Source of the DNA: Lysinibacillus sp. PLM2
Lineage (GTDB): Bacteria; Bacillota; Bacilli; Bacillales_A; Planococcaceae
Reading direction: 5' to 3'
Assembly: GCA_023168345.1 (NCBI GenBank)
Contig: AP025689.1
Coordinates: 3,160,001 to 3,224,000 of the forward strand
Length of the DNA stretch: 64,000 nucleotides
Within the stretch, counting starts at the first letter, position 1; each line of letters begins with the position of its first letter. The position numbers and the translations under genes were made by a program. Shown in pieces: positions 43,359 through 52,637 of the stretch. The notes beneath the pieces are model-generated. The model was not told the origin of the DNA. It did no database searches and saw only the letters and a list, made by a program, of their open reading frames with translations.

Positions 43359-44663
43359 ATGAGCAACCAAAATACTGGCGCCTTATTCCATGCTGATTTA
43401 CAAAAAGAAATTAAAGAGAAATTTTACTATGTAGATCAAGATCATTTAGGAAGAAAAAGACTCTTCTTCGAAAATTCAGGGGGATCACTACGTTTAAAGT
43501 CTGCAGTAGAAGCTAAAGAGCAATTTGAAAAAATCCCTGATTGTCCAGATAGAAATCATGATACATCAAAAATGCTTCAAAAAGTTAAAGAAGAAGGTAT
43601 ACGCGATATTCTACAAATAATTTGTGGCGCAAAAAGTGGTGCATTAGTAACTGAACTAACTGCATCTCAGGTAATGTTTCAAATAACACGAACAATAATT
43701 GAAAATGTCCCTGGAACTAACGTTGTTACTACTTCCATAGAGCATCCATCGGCTTATGATTCTGCACAATATTATGCCGAAAAAACAGGAAAAGAGTTTC
43801 GTGTTGCTATGGCAAACCCTATAACAGGTGGCGTAGATACAGAGGAAATTTTAAAACATATTGATGAAAATACATGTTTATTGAGCGTAATTAGTGCATC
43901 GAACATTTCGGGTAATATATTAAATATAGAAGAGATTGTAAGAGAAGCTAGAAAAATCAAACCTGATTTATACATTATTTCTGATGCAGTACAACATATG
44001 CCTCATGGTGTATTAGAAGTAGATAAATATCAACTAGACGGCGTCAATTTTGCTCCTTATAAAGCATTTGGTATAAGAGGTTGTGGATATGGATATATCT
44101 CAGATCGGGTTGCCAAACTTCCACATCATAAATTATTAGCAAAACCTGAAAATGAATGGGAGCTTGGGTCATTTCCACATTCAAATTTCGCAGCAATCAG
44201 TGCAGTAGTAGATTATGTTTGCTGGATTGGTGAACAATTTACAGACTCTAAAGACAGACGTAGTTTATATGTTGAAGGCATGAATCGTATTCACCTTCAC
44301 GAAAGAGCATTATTATATCGTTTGTTGGAAGGAACAAACGAAGTACCGGGATTACGTTATATTAATGGCGTGAATGTTTTGTTAGATACAGAGGATCTAC
44401 ATGATCGAGATTTGATTTCAGCAATTAGCATAGATGGTATAGGTTATACCGAAGCAGTAGCCCAATATTACAAACGCGGAGTTACGGTATTCGAACGAAT
44501 AAATACAAGTCTGTATTCTAAACGGATTGTTGAATCATTAGGCATAGATGGGGCTATTCGGGTTTCACCGTTACATTGTCATGATGCAAACGATATAGAT
44601 GAATTTTTAAAGATTACTTCTGAATTAGCTCAAGACATCCCAAGTATATTAGTGAAAGCATAA
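43359..44663 (+). CDS. Class V PLP-dependent aminotransferase-like enzyme
   Basis: A 434-residue fold-type I enzyme of the cysteine desulfurase/class V group. RLFFENSGGSLRLKSAV resembles the N-terminal substrate loop, TTSIEHPSAYDSA is the cofactor-stacking histidine region, IISDAVQHMPHG contains the pyridine-binding aspartate, and NFAPYKAFGIRGCGYGY carries the lysine. No active-site cysteine loop of SufS/IscS type is evident, so a lyase or transaminase activity is more likely. ATG at 43359 follows AGGAGGAATAATA. Last gene of the cassette, followed by a terminator. Confidence 0.85.
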   Translation: MSNQNTGALFHADLQKEIKEKFYYVDQDHLGRKRLFFENSGGSLRLKSAVEAKEQFEKIPDCPDRNHDTSKMLQKVKEEGIRDILQIICGAKSGALVTELTASQVMFQITRTIIENVPGTNVVTTSIEHPSAYDSAQYYAEKTGKEFRVAMANPITGGVDTEEILKHIDENTCLLSVISASNISGNILNIEEIVREARKIKPDLYIISDAVQHMPHGVLEVDKYQLDGVNFAPYKAFGIRGCGYGYISDRVAKLPHHKLLAKPENEWELGSFPHSNFAAISAVVDYVCWIGEQFTDSKDRRSLYVEGMNRIHLHERALLYRLLEGTNEVPGLRYINGVNVLLDTEDLHDRDLISAISIDGIGYTEAVAQYYKRGVTVFERINTSLYSKRIVESLGIDGAIRVSPLHCHDANDIDEFLKITSELAQDIPSILVKA

Positions 44664-44699
44664 ACGCCTAACATCATACAGATAATTACAATTCAAAAA

Positions 44700-44731
44700 A
44701 CTCACAAACATTAAAGTCTGTGAGTTTTTTT
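44700..44731. terminator. Bidirectional terminator
   Basis: ACTCACAAAC pairs with the 3' arm CTGTGAGT around ATTAAAGT and is followed by TTTTTTG; A-run on the other side. It separates the two convergent catabolic cassettes. Confidence 0.85.
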
Positions 44732-44790
44732 GTTTGTACTTAAACGTTAGCAATGTAATGTTATTATTCAAATAACAGCCGTCACATTTT

Positions 44791-45573
44791 TTATATTTCG
44801 ACCAGCTTATTTTCCTGAATCGTTAATACCGACGATAATAGTTTCTTTGTATAGGCATGTTTAGGTGTTTCGAAAATATCTTTTGTTTTACCCACTTCAA
44901 CTATTTCCCCTTTATACATTACCGCTACTCTTTCACACATATAACGAATAACAGACATATTGTGAGAAATAAACATGTAAGTTAGTTTTCTTTCTTTCTG
45001 CAATTCTTTTAATAAATTTAATACTTGGGCTTGAACAGATACGTCAAGTGCTGACGTTGGTTCATCTAATACGATAAAAGAAGGATCGGTTATTAAAGCC
45101 CGCGCAATAGCAATACGCTGTCTTTGTCCTCCACTAAATTCATGAGGGAGACGATCGAGATGCTCTTCTTTTAATCCAACACGCTTAATTAGTTGAATTA
45201 ATTTGTCCGATTGTCCTTTTATCTTCCTTTCCGATTTAGGTAAGGCTAATAAAGGCTCCAAAATAATATCCTTCACTCGCATCCTCGGGTCAAGGGAGCT
45301 TTGTGGATCTTGGAAAACAGTTTGAATTTCACCTGGTCTTACCCGAGTGTATTTGTTTCTGTTCCACAATGACTTCCCCTGATAGGTAATCGTACCGCTT
45401 GTTGGAGCTTCAAGACCAATAATCATTTTTCCTAGCGTACTTTTTCCTGAACCAGACTCACCTACTATGCCCAATATTTCTCCCTCTTGAATTGTTAAAT
45501 TCATGGATTGGACAGCCTTCATGCTTTGACTAGCAGTAGTATATACTTTTTCAACCTGAGTAATTTCAATCAT
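44791..45573 (-). CDS. ddpF: Dipeptide ABC transporter ATP-binding protein (DdpF/OppF-like)
   Basis: A 260-residue ABC ATPase. Walker A GESGSGKSTLGK, Q-loop VFQDPQSSLDPRM, signature LSGGQRQRIAIARAL (within FSGGQ...), Walker B FIVLDEPTSALD and the H-loop histidine FISHNMS. The OppF-type ending lacks the long C-terminal cysteine-rich extension seen in OppD. ATG 45573 overlaps the upstream stop (ATGA), so translation is coupled. Last gene of the six-gene ddp-like operon. Confidence 0.9.
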   Translation of the reverse strand: MIEITQVEKVYTTASQSMKAVQSMNLTIQEGEILGIVGESGSGKSTLGKMIIGLEAPTSGTITYQGKSLWNRNKYTRVRPGEIQTVFQDPQSSLDPRMRVKDIILEPLLALPKSERKIKGQSDKLIQLIKRVGLKEEHLDRLPHEFSGGQRQRIAIARALITDPSFIVLDEPTSALDVSVQAQVLNLLKELQKERKLTYMFISHNMSVIRYMCERVAVMYKGEIVEVGKTKDIFETPKHAYTKKLLSSVLTIQENKLVEI

Positions 45574-46538
45574 ACAGTCACCTTCTCTAACCAGCATGAG
45601 ACCTGATGTCCTACTCCACTTTCCCTTAGTCCTGGATGTTCTTTTCTACAAATATCCATCACTTGTTGACATCTATCGGAAAAGGCACATCCGGTAGGAC
45701 GGTTCAATAAATTCGGCGGTTCACCTTCAATTGCTTGGAGCGGCTCATGCGGTTCCACCGAATCAGGTAAAGCTTGGAGAAGGGATTTTGTATAAGGGTG
45801 GCAAGGTTGATGTAGTACCTCCTCTGTATTCCCACTTTCAACTACTTCCCCAGCATACATAACAATAATTTTTTCACAAATATTAGCGACAACACCTAGA
45901 TCATGAGTAATAAATAAAACAGAGGTTCCTCTCTTTTCATTTAACTCTTTTATTAAATTAATAATTTCATATTGAATCGTCACATCTAAGGCTGTTGTTG
46001 GTTCATCTGCAATTAACAAATTTGGTGGCGCTGCCATTGCAAGGGCAATGACAACTCGCTGACGCATTCCACCACTTAATTCAAAGGGATATTTTTGGGC
46101 AACGAGTTCTGGGTTATCGATATGAACTTCCTTCAATGCTTGAATAACCGCTTCTTTTGCTTCCTGTTTAGATAACTTACGATGCTTCTTTATTACATTG
46201 TACAATTGTTTTCCGATTTTCATCGTTGGTTGAAGGGCTGTCATCGGTTCTTGAAAGACCATTCCAATTTCTTTTCCTCTTAAGGCCTGTATTTCCTGTT
46301 TTTCTAACTGTAATAGATTCAATCCATTATATAAAATTTCACCTTGAGCAATCATAGCGTTCTCTTCAAGCAATCCTAAAATTGATAAAGCTGTAATGGA
46401 TTTACCTGAACCTGATTCGCCAACAATTCCTACGATTTCTCCTTGGTTTACTTTAAGATTCATATTTTTCAAGGCTTCAGTTGTGCCACGCATTCCTTTA
46501 AAATGTACATGCAAATTTTTGATTTCAAGTAACAACAC
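45570..46538 (-). CDS. ddpD: Dipeptide ABC transporter ATP-binding protein (DdpD/OppD-like)
   Basis: A 322-residue ABC ATPase with Walker A GESGSGKSITALS, signature LSGGMRQRVVIALAMA, Walker B LLIADEPTTALD and the OppD/DppD C-terminal domain (PTGCAFSDRCQQVMDICRK) whose cysteines can bind an iron-sulfur cluster in this family. It powers peptide uptake together with DdpF. TTG at 46538 follows GGAGGCGGATG. Overlaps ddpF by four bases. Confidence 0.9.
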   Translation of the reverse strand: MLLLEIKNLHVHFKGMRGTTEALKNMNLKVNQGEIVGIVGESGSGKSITALSILGLLEENAMIAQGEILYNGLNLLQLEKQEIQALRGKEIGMVFQEPMTALQPTMKIGKQLYNVIKKHRKLSKQEAKEAVIQALKEVHIDNPELVAQKYPFELSGGMRQRVVIALAMAAPPNLLIADEPTTALDVTIQYEIINLIKELNEKRGTSVLFITHDLGVVANICEKIIVMYAGEVVESGNTEEVLHQPCHPYTKSLLQALPDSVEPHEPLQAIEGEPPNLLNRPTGCAFSDRCQQVMDICRKEHPGLRESGVGHQVSCWLEKVTV

Positions 46539-46547
46539 ATCCGCCTC

Positions 46548-47417
46548 CTAACGCGCTGACTTTGGATCCAGTACATCTCGGATTCCATCACCAATTAGAT
46601 TTAGCGCTCCTGCTGCTAAAAATAAAAATACACCAGGAAATACAGGGTACCACCAATAAGTTAAAAGGTATGTCCAACCAATACTAATCATAGCTCCCCA
46701 TTCGGGAGTTGGAGGTTGTGCACCTAAACCTAAGAAGCCAAGCGTTGCAATGAGTAAAATGGTATCTCCCACATCTAAAGTCGCCTGAATAATAACAGGA
46801 GCAATAGCATTAGGAATAATATGTTTGATTAGTATAATACCCTTATTTATTCCAAAAGTTTCAGCAGCCTTTACAAAGAGCTTCTCTTTCAGCCCAAGAG
46901 CTTCTGCACGAGCTAATCGTATATAAACCGGGACTTTTACGATTGCAATAGCAATCATCGCATTTTGTAAATTAGGTCCTAAGACAGCCGCAAGAGCCAT
47001 AGCTAAGATTAAACTTGGAAAGGCTAAGACCATATCGACAAATCGCATAATAATAGTATCAACAGCGCCGCCAATATAGCCTGAAATTGAACCAATCACA
47101 ATTCCTATTAAAGACGCTATTGCTATGACTAATAGACCCACTCCAAGTGACAATCTTGCTCCATAAAAAATTCTTGTAAAGATATCTCTTCCGACCTCAT
47201 CGGTTCCAAACCAATGATCTGCCGAAGGAGGTTTAAATTTATTAACGAGGTCAATCTTATCTGGGTCATAGGGAGAAATAAAGGGTACTAGAAATGAAAA
47301 TAATACAATCACTCCTAGAATAATAATGCCTACCCAGGTCATTTTATTTTGTTTTAATTTATACCAGAAAGGGTTATTCTTTATAGTTTGTGATTTTGGA
47401 AGTATAGTTTGCTCCAT
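46548..47417 (-). CDS. ddpC: Dipeptide ABC transporter permease (DdpC/DppC-like)
   Basis: A 289-residue inner-membrane permease with about six helices and the binding-protein-dependent transport motif EALGLKEKLFVKAAETFGIN (EAA loop) that docks the ATPases. The N-terminal helix and the segment PPSADHWFGTDEVGRDIFTRIFYGARLSLGVG are typical of the OppC/DppC side. Ten bases separate it from both neighbours. Confidence 0.92.
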   Translation of the reverse strand: MEQTILPKSQTIKNNPFWYKLKQNKMTWVGIIILGVIVLFSFLVPFISPYDPDKIDLVNKFKPPSADHWFGTDEVGRDIFTRIFYGARLSLGVGLLVIAIASLIGIVIGSISGYIGGAVDTIIMRFVDMVLAFPSLILAMALAAVLGPNLQNAMIAIAIVKVPVYIRLARAEALGLKEKLFVKAAETFGINKGIILIKHIIPNAIAPVIIQATLDVGDTILLIATLGFLGLGAQPPTPEWGAMISIGWTYLLTYWWYPVFPGVFLFLAAGALNLIGDGIRDVLDPKSAR

Positions 47418-47427
47418 GAAATCCCCC

Positions 47428-48432
47428 TCATCGTTTTAACTGTGGATTTAATAAACCATAAATAATATCCACAATTAAGTTAATTAAGACATAGCCGATA
47501 CTAATAACGATAGTAAAGCCCATCATTGCTGGAAAGTCTAAATATTCAATCGAGTCGACAACAAATTTACCCATACCTGGCCAACCAAAAATTGTCTCAG
47601 TAACAACAGCTCCGCCTAGTAATGAACCAAAAGCGACTCCTATCACTGTAACCGTTGGAATTAATGCATTTCTCAGTGCATATGAAATGATAAGAAGACG
47701 ACCTTTTATACCGTTTGCTATAGCCGTTCGTATATATTCCTGATTCATTACTTCAAGCATACTTGCGCGTACTTGTCTTGTAATAATTGCTAGTTGTGCA
47801 TATGACAATACTAAAGCTGGTAGAAGTATGTGCTGTAGGCTACTTTTCAACGCAGCCATGTCAAAGGTTAATAGACTATCAATAATATAAAACCCTGTAA
47901 TATGTGTAGGTGGGTTTAAATCAACCGAAATCCTACCATTCGATGGTAGCCACCCTAATATGCCATAAAAAAATAAAATGGCAATTAATCCACTAAAGAA
48001 CACTGGAATGGACACTCCACCTATTGAAAAAACTCGACTTAAATGATCCCAAAATGTATTTTTCTTTATGGCTGCTAGTACTCCTAGAGGTATACCTATT
48101 AAAATAGCAATAATAAATGCCACAATTGCTAATTCAAGAGTTGCTGGAAAAAATGTCATGAGGTCTTCGACTACTGGTCGTTGCGTACGGATTGAAGTTC
48201 CTAAATCCCCACTCAATAAATCACTCATATAATAGAAATATTGGATCCAGACTGGCTGGTCCAGACCCAATTGCGCTCGAATTGATTGTAATGTTTCTTC
48301 ACTAGCTCTTTGCCCTGCCATCATACTTGCAGGGTCACCTGGAATGACATGAGACATAAAGAAAGTCACCAATGTCACTCCAAAAATGACGAAGATTAGA
48401 AGGCCAAGCCTTTTGGCAATCATTTTCAGCAT
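47428..48432 (-). CDS. ddpB: Dipeptide ABC transporter permease (DdpB/DppB-like)
   Basis: A 334-residue permease with about six or seven helices, N-terminal signature LGLLIFVIFGVTLVTFFMSHVIPGDPA, EAA loop RASMLEVMNQEYIRTAIANGIKG and C-terminal GGAVVTETIFGWPGMGKFVVDSI. It pairs with DdpC to form the membrane channel. An 18-base gap separates it from the binding-protein gene. Confidence 0.93.
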   Translation of the reverse strand: MLKMIAKRLGLLIFVIFGVTLVTFFMSHVIPGDPASMMAGQRASEETLQSIRAQLGLDQPVWIQYFYYMSDLLSGDLGTSIRTQRPVVEDLMTFFPATLELAIVAFIIAILIGIPLGVLAAIKKNTFWDHLSRVFSIGGVSIPVFFSGLIAILFFYGILGWLPSNGRISVDLNPPTHITGFYIIDSLLTFDMAALKSSLQHILLPALVLSYAQLAIITRQVRASMLEVMNQEYIRTAIANGIKGRLLIISYALRNALIPTVTVIGVAFGSLLGGAVVTETIFGWPGMGKFVVDSIEYLDFPAMMGFTIVISIGYVLINLIVDIIYGLLNPQLKR

Positions 48433-48449
48433 GGTTCTTCACTCCAGTT

Positions 48450-50051
48450 TTATTTAGACATATCTTGTAGATTGTACATACTTTCTAACATTGGGTTATA
48501 TACAAATCCTTTAACCTCTTTACTCATTGGTAAAATGAAGTCTTTTTGATAAAGAAGAATATACGGCGCATCTTCTAACACAATATCTTGAACTTGTTTA
48601 TAAATAGACTGACGAGCTTCTTGGTCATTATTTGTTGCTGCTTCTCTTAATAATTTGTCAACTTCACTATTTGTATAGAATGATCTGTTTCCTGCTAATC
48701 CATGATAACTTGAATCAAACCAGTAGTTCATAAACATATAAGGGTCACCGAAGTCAGGACTCCAAACACCTAACGCTAAGTCAAATTCGCCTTTATCCAT
48801 CATTTCACGAGAAGTAGCGTAAGCAACTTTATTTAGCTTTACCGTAACACCAATATCTGCTAAGTTTGATTGGATTGCTAAAGCTTCTGTTTCCCACCAT
48901 GTTTTATTATCTGAATATAGTAAAGAAATTGTTAAATCCTCTGCTCCAGCTTCAGCTAACAATTGTTTTGCCTTTTCAACATCATAGTTATATTGTTTTA
49001 CTGATTTATCATGTCCCCAAATACCATCTGGAATTGGACCATGCATTTGTGTAGCATACCCTAATTGAACAGCACTCACTAAACTATCGTAATCAATTGC
49101 ATAGTTTAAAGCTTGTCTTACACGTGCATCCTGTAATGCTGGATTGCCATTTTTGTTATTTATATAAACATAGTCAACTGCTAAACTTGGCTCCTGAAGA
49201 ATTGTTACATTATCTAATTCTTTTAAAGTATCAATTTGATCAACTGGAATCCCTTCTGCAATGTCAATTTCACCTTTTTCTAATTGTAAGCGTTGAACAG
49301 ATGGATCACTTACAACTCTAAACAATACAGTTGTAATGGATGGCTTTAATTTTGAATGTTCGTTTAATTCTAATTTCAGTGAATCACCTTTTTTCCATTC
49401 CGTTAACTTATAGGGACCACTACCCATCGTATTTGATGCCAAGTAGTTTTGTCCTAAGTCTCCGTCAACTTCGTGTTCTAACACTTTTGGATTCACAATA
49501 TTTCCGTAGTTGGCTGCTAGTGTTGATAAAAATGGTGGGAATGTCTCAGATAATACAAAGGTAACCGTTAATGGATCTTCTACTTTTATTTCAGAAATCA
49601 TACTGAAAACACCTGCTGGTCCATTATCAACAGCTAATGTTCGTTCAAAGCTTGCCTTGACAGCCTCTGCATCCACTGGTGTTCCATCAGAGAAAAGATG
49701 GCCATCTTCTAAATAGAACGTCCATGTTTTCCCGTCTTCACTTACTTTCCATTCTTTAGCCAACCCTGGTTTAATATTTGTTGTTGCACCATCATAATCT
49801 ACTAATCTTTCATAAGTGTTATAAATAATTTTCCATGCTGTATTGTCCATAGAAACAGCTGGATCAAGAGATGTAACATCCGCTGGCATTGCTACCACAA
49901 GTTGATCTGATTTGGAGGTAGTTGTTGATTCGTTTGAATTTGAGTCATTTTCTGTTGTCGAATCTGAAGGAGCATTTGCATTTTCCTGACATGCAGCTAA
50001 AAAAATTACTGAGATAATAATAAAAAAACAATAGCTTAATTTTTTAATCAT
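48450..50051 (-). CDS. ddpA: Dipeptide-binding lipoprotein (DdpA/DppA-like)
   Basis: A 533-residue extracytoplasmic solute-binding protein of family 5. The signal ends in lipobox LAAC, followed by a Ser/Asn/Thr linker. The conserved TWTFYLEDGHLFSDGTPVDAEAVKAS and DARVRQALNYAIDYD motifs are visible. It captures the peptide and delivers it to DdpBC. ATG 50051 (AGGGAGAGAAAGCC before it) gives a clean signal peptide. It overlaps the end of the dipeptidase gene by eight bases. Confidence 0.93.
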   Translation of the reverse strand: MIKKLSYCFFIIISVIFLAACQENANAPSDSTTENDSNSNESTTTSKSDQLVVAMPADVTSLDPAVSMDNTAWKIIYNTYERLVDYDGATTNIKPGLAKEWKVSEDGKTWTFYLEDGHLFSDGTPVDAEAVKASFERTLAVDNGPAGVFSMISEIKVEDPLTVTFVLSETFPPFLSTLAANYGNIVNPKVLEHEVDGDLGQNYLASNTMGSGPYKLTEWKKGDSLKLELNEHSKLKPSITTVLFRVVSDPSVQRLQLEKGEIDIAEGIPVDQIDTLKELDNVTILQEPSLAVDYVYINNKNGNPALQDARVRQALNYAIDYDSLVSAVQLGYATQMHGPIPDGIWGHDKSVKQYNYDVEKAKQLLAEAGAEDLTISLLYSDNKTWWETEALAIQSNLADIGVTVKLNKVAYATSREMMDKGEFDLALGVWSPDFGDPYMFMNYWFDSSYHGLAGNRSFYTNSEVDKLLREAATNNDQEARQSIYKQVQDIVLEDAPYILLYQKDFILPMSKEVKGFVYNPMLESMYNLQDMSK

Positions 50052-50736
50052 GGCTTTCTCTCCCTTTAGCATTCAGTTCAATTCCATAATAAATCGGTTC
50101 AAGTGCAGTCTCTCTTGCCCAGCGTGAATTGCCGTAATCAAAATGCCACCATTCGTCTGGATTTATACTAAACCCGGCATTTTCCATTGCATACCTTAGC
50201 AATCGTCTGTTATCACGTATTTCGAGCTCCTCTTTTGTTAAATGTGCTTGTCCTTCAAAATATAGCGAGCTTGCTTTTTCTGTAAACTCATCAAATGCTG
50301 TCCCCATATTAAGCCACCCATCCTTAGAAGCTATCGTTAAATCGATTGCTCCCCCTGTATAATGTGGGGAAGATGAAAGATGGTCAGTTGAAGGTGTTGC
50401 AACAAATTTTGAAACATGACTTAGTAAATCTCTTTCCGAATCAAACATAGATTGAAATTGTTTTTTAGCCATTTCAAATAGGGCACTTTGAGTTTCGAAG
50501 GATCGCCAGCCATCTAAAATGACTAAGTCGTAATTCTCCGGAATACTGTTAACAACCGTAAGTAGCTTCTTCATTACACCCTCTCTGACAAAGCAATCAT
50601 TTACTGAACCAGGCAAATTTTGCTTAAAATAATAAGGATATACTTGTATTCTTTCTGATACCCCCGTTAAGGACACTAAGGGCTCTTGCTCTTGTATAGC
50701 AGCATTTAAATCTTTTAAATTTTTAGAATTCAACAT
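50044..50736 (-). CDS. ddpX: D-alanyl-D-alanine dipeptidase (VanX/DdpX family)
   Basis: A 230-residue zinc peptidase. Catalytic and metal motifs are ILDGWRSFETQ (transition-state arginine), SSPHYTGGAIDLTI (SxHxxGxAxD zinc-binding) and NPDEWWHFDYGN (catalytic glutamate and zinc histidine). It cleaves D-Ala-D-Ala. With no signal peptide it is cytoplasmic and would hydrolyse dipeptides imported by the transporter whose genes follow. There is no vanH or vanA ligase, so this is a nutrient/cell-wall recycling locus, not vancomycin resistance. AAGGGGGT precedes the start; GTG/ATG/TTG alternatives lie close together. Confidence 0.92.
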   Translation of the reverse strand: MLNSKNLKDLNAAIQEQEPLVSLTGVSERIQVYPYYFKQNLPGSVNDCFVREGVMKKLLTVVNSIPENYDLVILDGWRSFETQSALFEMAKKQFQSMFDSERDLLSHVSKFVATPSTDHLSSSPHYTGGAIDLTIASKDGWLNMGTAFDEFTEKASSLYFEGQAHLTKEELEIRDNRRLLRYAMENAGFSINPDEWWHFDYGNSRWARETALEPIYYGIELNAKGRESHD

Positions 50737-50739
50737 CAC

Positions 50740-51127
50740 ACCCCCTTTTTAAAATCATATTTCTCTATTAGTAGAAATTCAAGTCAATTTTCTAAAATAT
50801 CTGAAAACAAATACCCTATGGTGAATTGCATCCTTCACTTAATACAATTGCTCAGTAGCCTTCAACATTGTTATGGATTCTGTATTTATCATTAGAAACA
50901 TTATTACCAATTATTTATATCATCCCTTACTTTCTAGCATGTTCTTTTAACATATATTCATATATTTAGTTAAGGGACTTCATAACTAATCCAATAAATT
51001 AAATCATAGTTTAACAACAAATGATTGAATTTTTACAAAATTATGAATAAAATAATATTTAACTTAACTGGTAGTACCAGTTATACCAGTAAACCTTTTC
51101 ACTAGAGCTCGGTTATGGAGGATAAGT
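50740..51127. other. Divergent control region between ddp operon and lut regulator
   Basis: A/T-rich, no gene. The recognised element is the FadR-type operator at 51067-51081 in front of the lut regulator. The ddp promoter should be here but no operator for it was identified. Confidence 0.45.
51067..51081. promoter_or_regulatory. GntR/FadR-family operator
   Basis: ACTGGTAGTACCAGT is a perfect 7+1+7 palindrome containing TGGTAGTACCA, an exact match to the TGGTNNNACCA consensus bound by FadR-subfamily regulators such as FadR, LldR and PdhR. A further half-site TATACCAGT follows. It lies 46 bases before the start of the regulator gene, so autoregulation and lactate-responsive control of the lut genes are likely. 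Confidence 0.8.
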
Positions 51128-51829
51128 ATGGAACAAGAAACGGTTTTATATATGTCTATTGCTGCAGAATTAGAAAGGCAAATTATTGATGGAACTTATA
51201 AAGAGGGGGATAAACTTCCTTCAGAGCGAGAATTAACAGCTATATTTAAAGTAAGTCGAAATGTAATTAGACAAGCAATTACAAAGCTTAGAGAAAAGGG
51301 TCTACTTACTGTCAAACCTGGAAAAGGTGCATACATAACGGAGCTCAAAGACTCTATTGTGGATGACTCATTAGTAAAAATTATGAATAAATATAATTAC
51401 AAGCCAGAAGACCTTTTGGAAGTACGAGAAGAATTGGAAATAATCATCATAAGTAAATCGGTAGAAAAGGCAGAAAAGGTAAATATTGAAGAGCTTAAAC
51501 AGATAAATAGAATAATAGAAAATAATACAACATCATTTAAAGAATTTTTGGAGCACGACTATAAATTTCATATGGTACTTGCTGAATCTACACAAAATCC
51601 AATTTTCCCAATCTTAATTCGATCATTTTTGAATACAACCGATTACTTTTCCTTTTCTGTTTCTATGTTTATTAAAGATTTTACTGATGTACTCAATGTC
51701 GTTACTGAACATCATCGAAAATTAATCGAAGCGATAGAAAATAAAGATGAAAAGGCTGCCGTATCAATTATGAGAGCGCATATGAATCTTACGAGAGAAA
51801 AGATTGCGATTTTTATAAATAAATTATAA
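51128..51829 (+). CDS. GntR/FadR-family regulator of lactate utilisation (LutR-like)
   Basis: A 233-residue regulator. The GntR winged helix (about 1-75) contains IIDGTYKEGDKLPSERELTAIFKVSRNVIRQAITKLREKGLL. A helical FCD effector domain (about 85-230) follows, with metal/ligand residues DYKFHMVLAE and TEHHRKLIEAI. GGAGGATAAGT precedes the ATG. The lutABC genes start 37 bases downstream on the same strand. The role as lactate-responsive repressor is inferred from position, the operator and the known LutR of B. subtilis. Confidence 0.88.
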   Translation: MEQETVLYMSIAAELERQIIDGTYKEGDKLPSERELTAIFKVSRNVIRQAITKLREKGLLTVKPGKGAYITELKDSIVDDSLVKIMNKYNYKPEDLLEVREELEIIIISKSVEKAEKVNIEELKQINRIIENNTTSFKEFLEHDYKFHMVLAESTQNPIFPILIRSFLNTTDYFSFSVSMFIKDFTDVLNVVTEHHRKLIEAIENKDEKAAVSIMRAHMNLTREKIAIFINKL

Positions 51830-51866
51830 TTCCCTAACATTTTTTTGCTGAGAAAGGAGTGTTTTT

Positions 51867-52583
51867 ATGAAAGTAAGTCTATTTGCTACCTGTTTAGTTG
51901 ATATGTTTCAAAGCAACGTAGGAATAGCAACAGTAGAACTTTTAGAACATTTAGGATGTGAGGTAGATTTTCCTGATTCGCAAGTTTGCTGTGGCCAACC
52001 TTCTTTTAACAGCGGCTATGTGAAAGATTCCAAGAAAACAATGAAAAGAATGATTGAATCTTTCGAGCATGCTGAGTATGTAGTTTCCCCTTCTGGTTCA
52101 TGTGCGAATATGTTTAAGGAATATCCAAAAATATTTAAAGACGATCCGATTTGGGAACCTAAAGCAAAAAGTCTAGCAGATAAAACCTTTGAATTAACTC
52201 AATTTATTGTCAACGTTCTTAAAGTGGAGGATGTAAATGCGAGGTTTGAAGGAAAAGCAACCTATCATTGTTCATGCCATATGACAAGAATGTTAGGTGT
52301 TACAGAGGCACCTATGAGGCTATTAAGTAACGTTAAAGGTCTTGAATTCGTTGAGCTTCCTGGAAAAGAAAATTGTTGTGGGTTTGGTGGAACATTTTCA
52401 GTCAAAATGGCTCAAATTTCAGAACAAATGGTAGACGAAAAAGTTCAAAACATAGAAGAAACCAACGCGGACTTATTAATTGGTGCAGATTCAGGCTGTC
52501 TGATGAACATAGGAGGAAGGATTGAAAGGAAAGGAAAACCGATAAAAGTCCTCCATATTGCCGAAATTTTAAACCATCGTTGA
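51867..52583 (+). CDS. lutA: L-lactate utilisation protein LutA
   Basis: A 238-residue iron-sulfur protein of the CCG family. The two CCG motifs are visible, [11 protein letters not shown] and [12 protein letters not shown], together with SGSCANMF and [10 protein letters not shown]. These ligate [4Fe-4S] clusters, as in glycolate-oxidase and heterodisulfide-reductase subunits. Part of the LutABC complex that oxidises L-lactate to pyruvate. GAAAGGAGTG precedes the ATG. Confidence 0.95.
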   Translation: MKVSLFATCLVDMFQSNVGIATVELLEHLGCEVDFPDSQVCCGQPSFNSGYVKDSKKTMKRMIESFEHAEYVVSPSGSCANMFKEYPKIFKDDPIWEPKAKSLADKTFELTQFIVNVLKVEDVNARFEGKATYHCSCHMTRMLGVTEAPMRLLSNVKGLEFVELPGKENCCGFGGTFSVKMAQISEQMVDEKVQNIEETNADLLIGADSGCLMNIGGRIERKGKPIKVLHIAEILNHR

Positions 52584-52637
52584 ATCCACTCAAAGTAGCC
52601 AACTGCTTCTTCAAACAGTTTAAGGGGGAAGAAAGAT

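Noticed and set aside
50044..50736. Vancomycin resistance (vanX) gene
   Set aside because: No vanH, vanA/B ligase or VanRS genes; the neighbours are a dipeptide importer, indicating a catabolic role.
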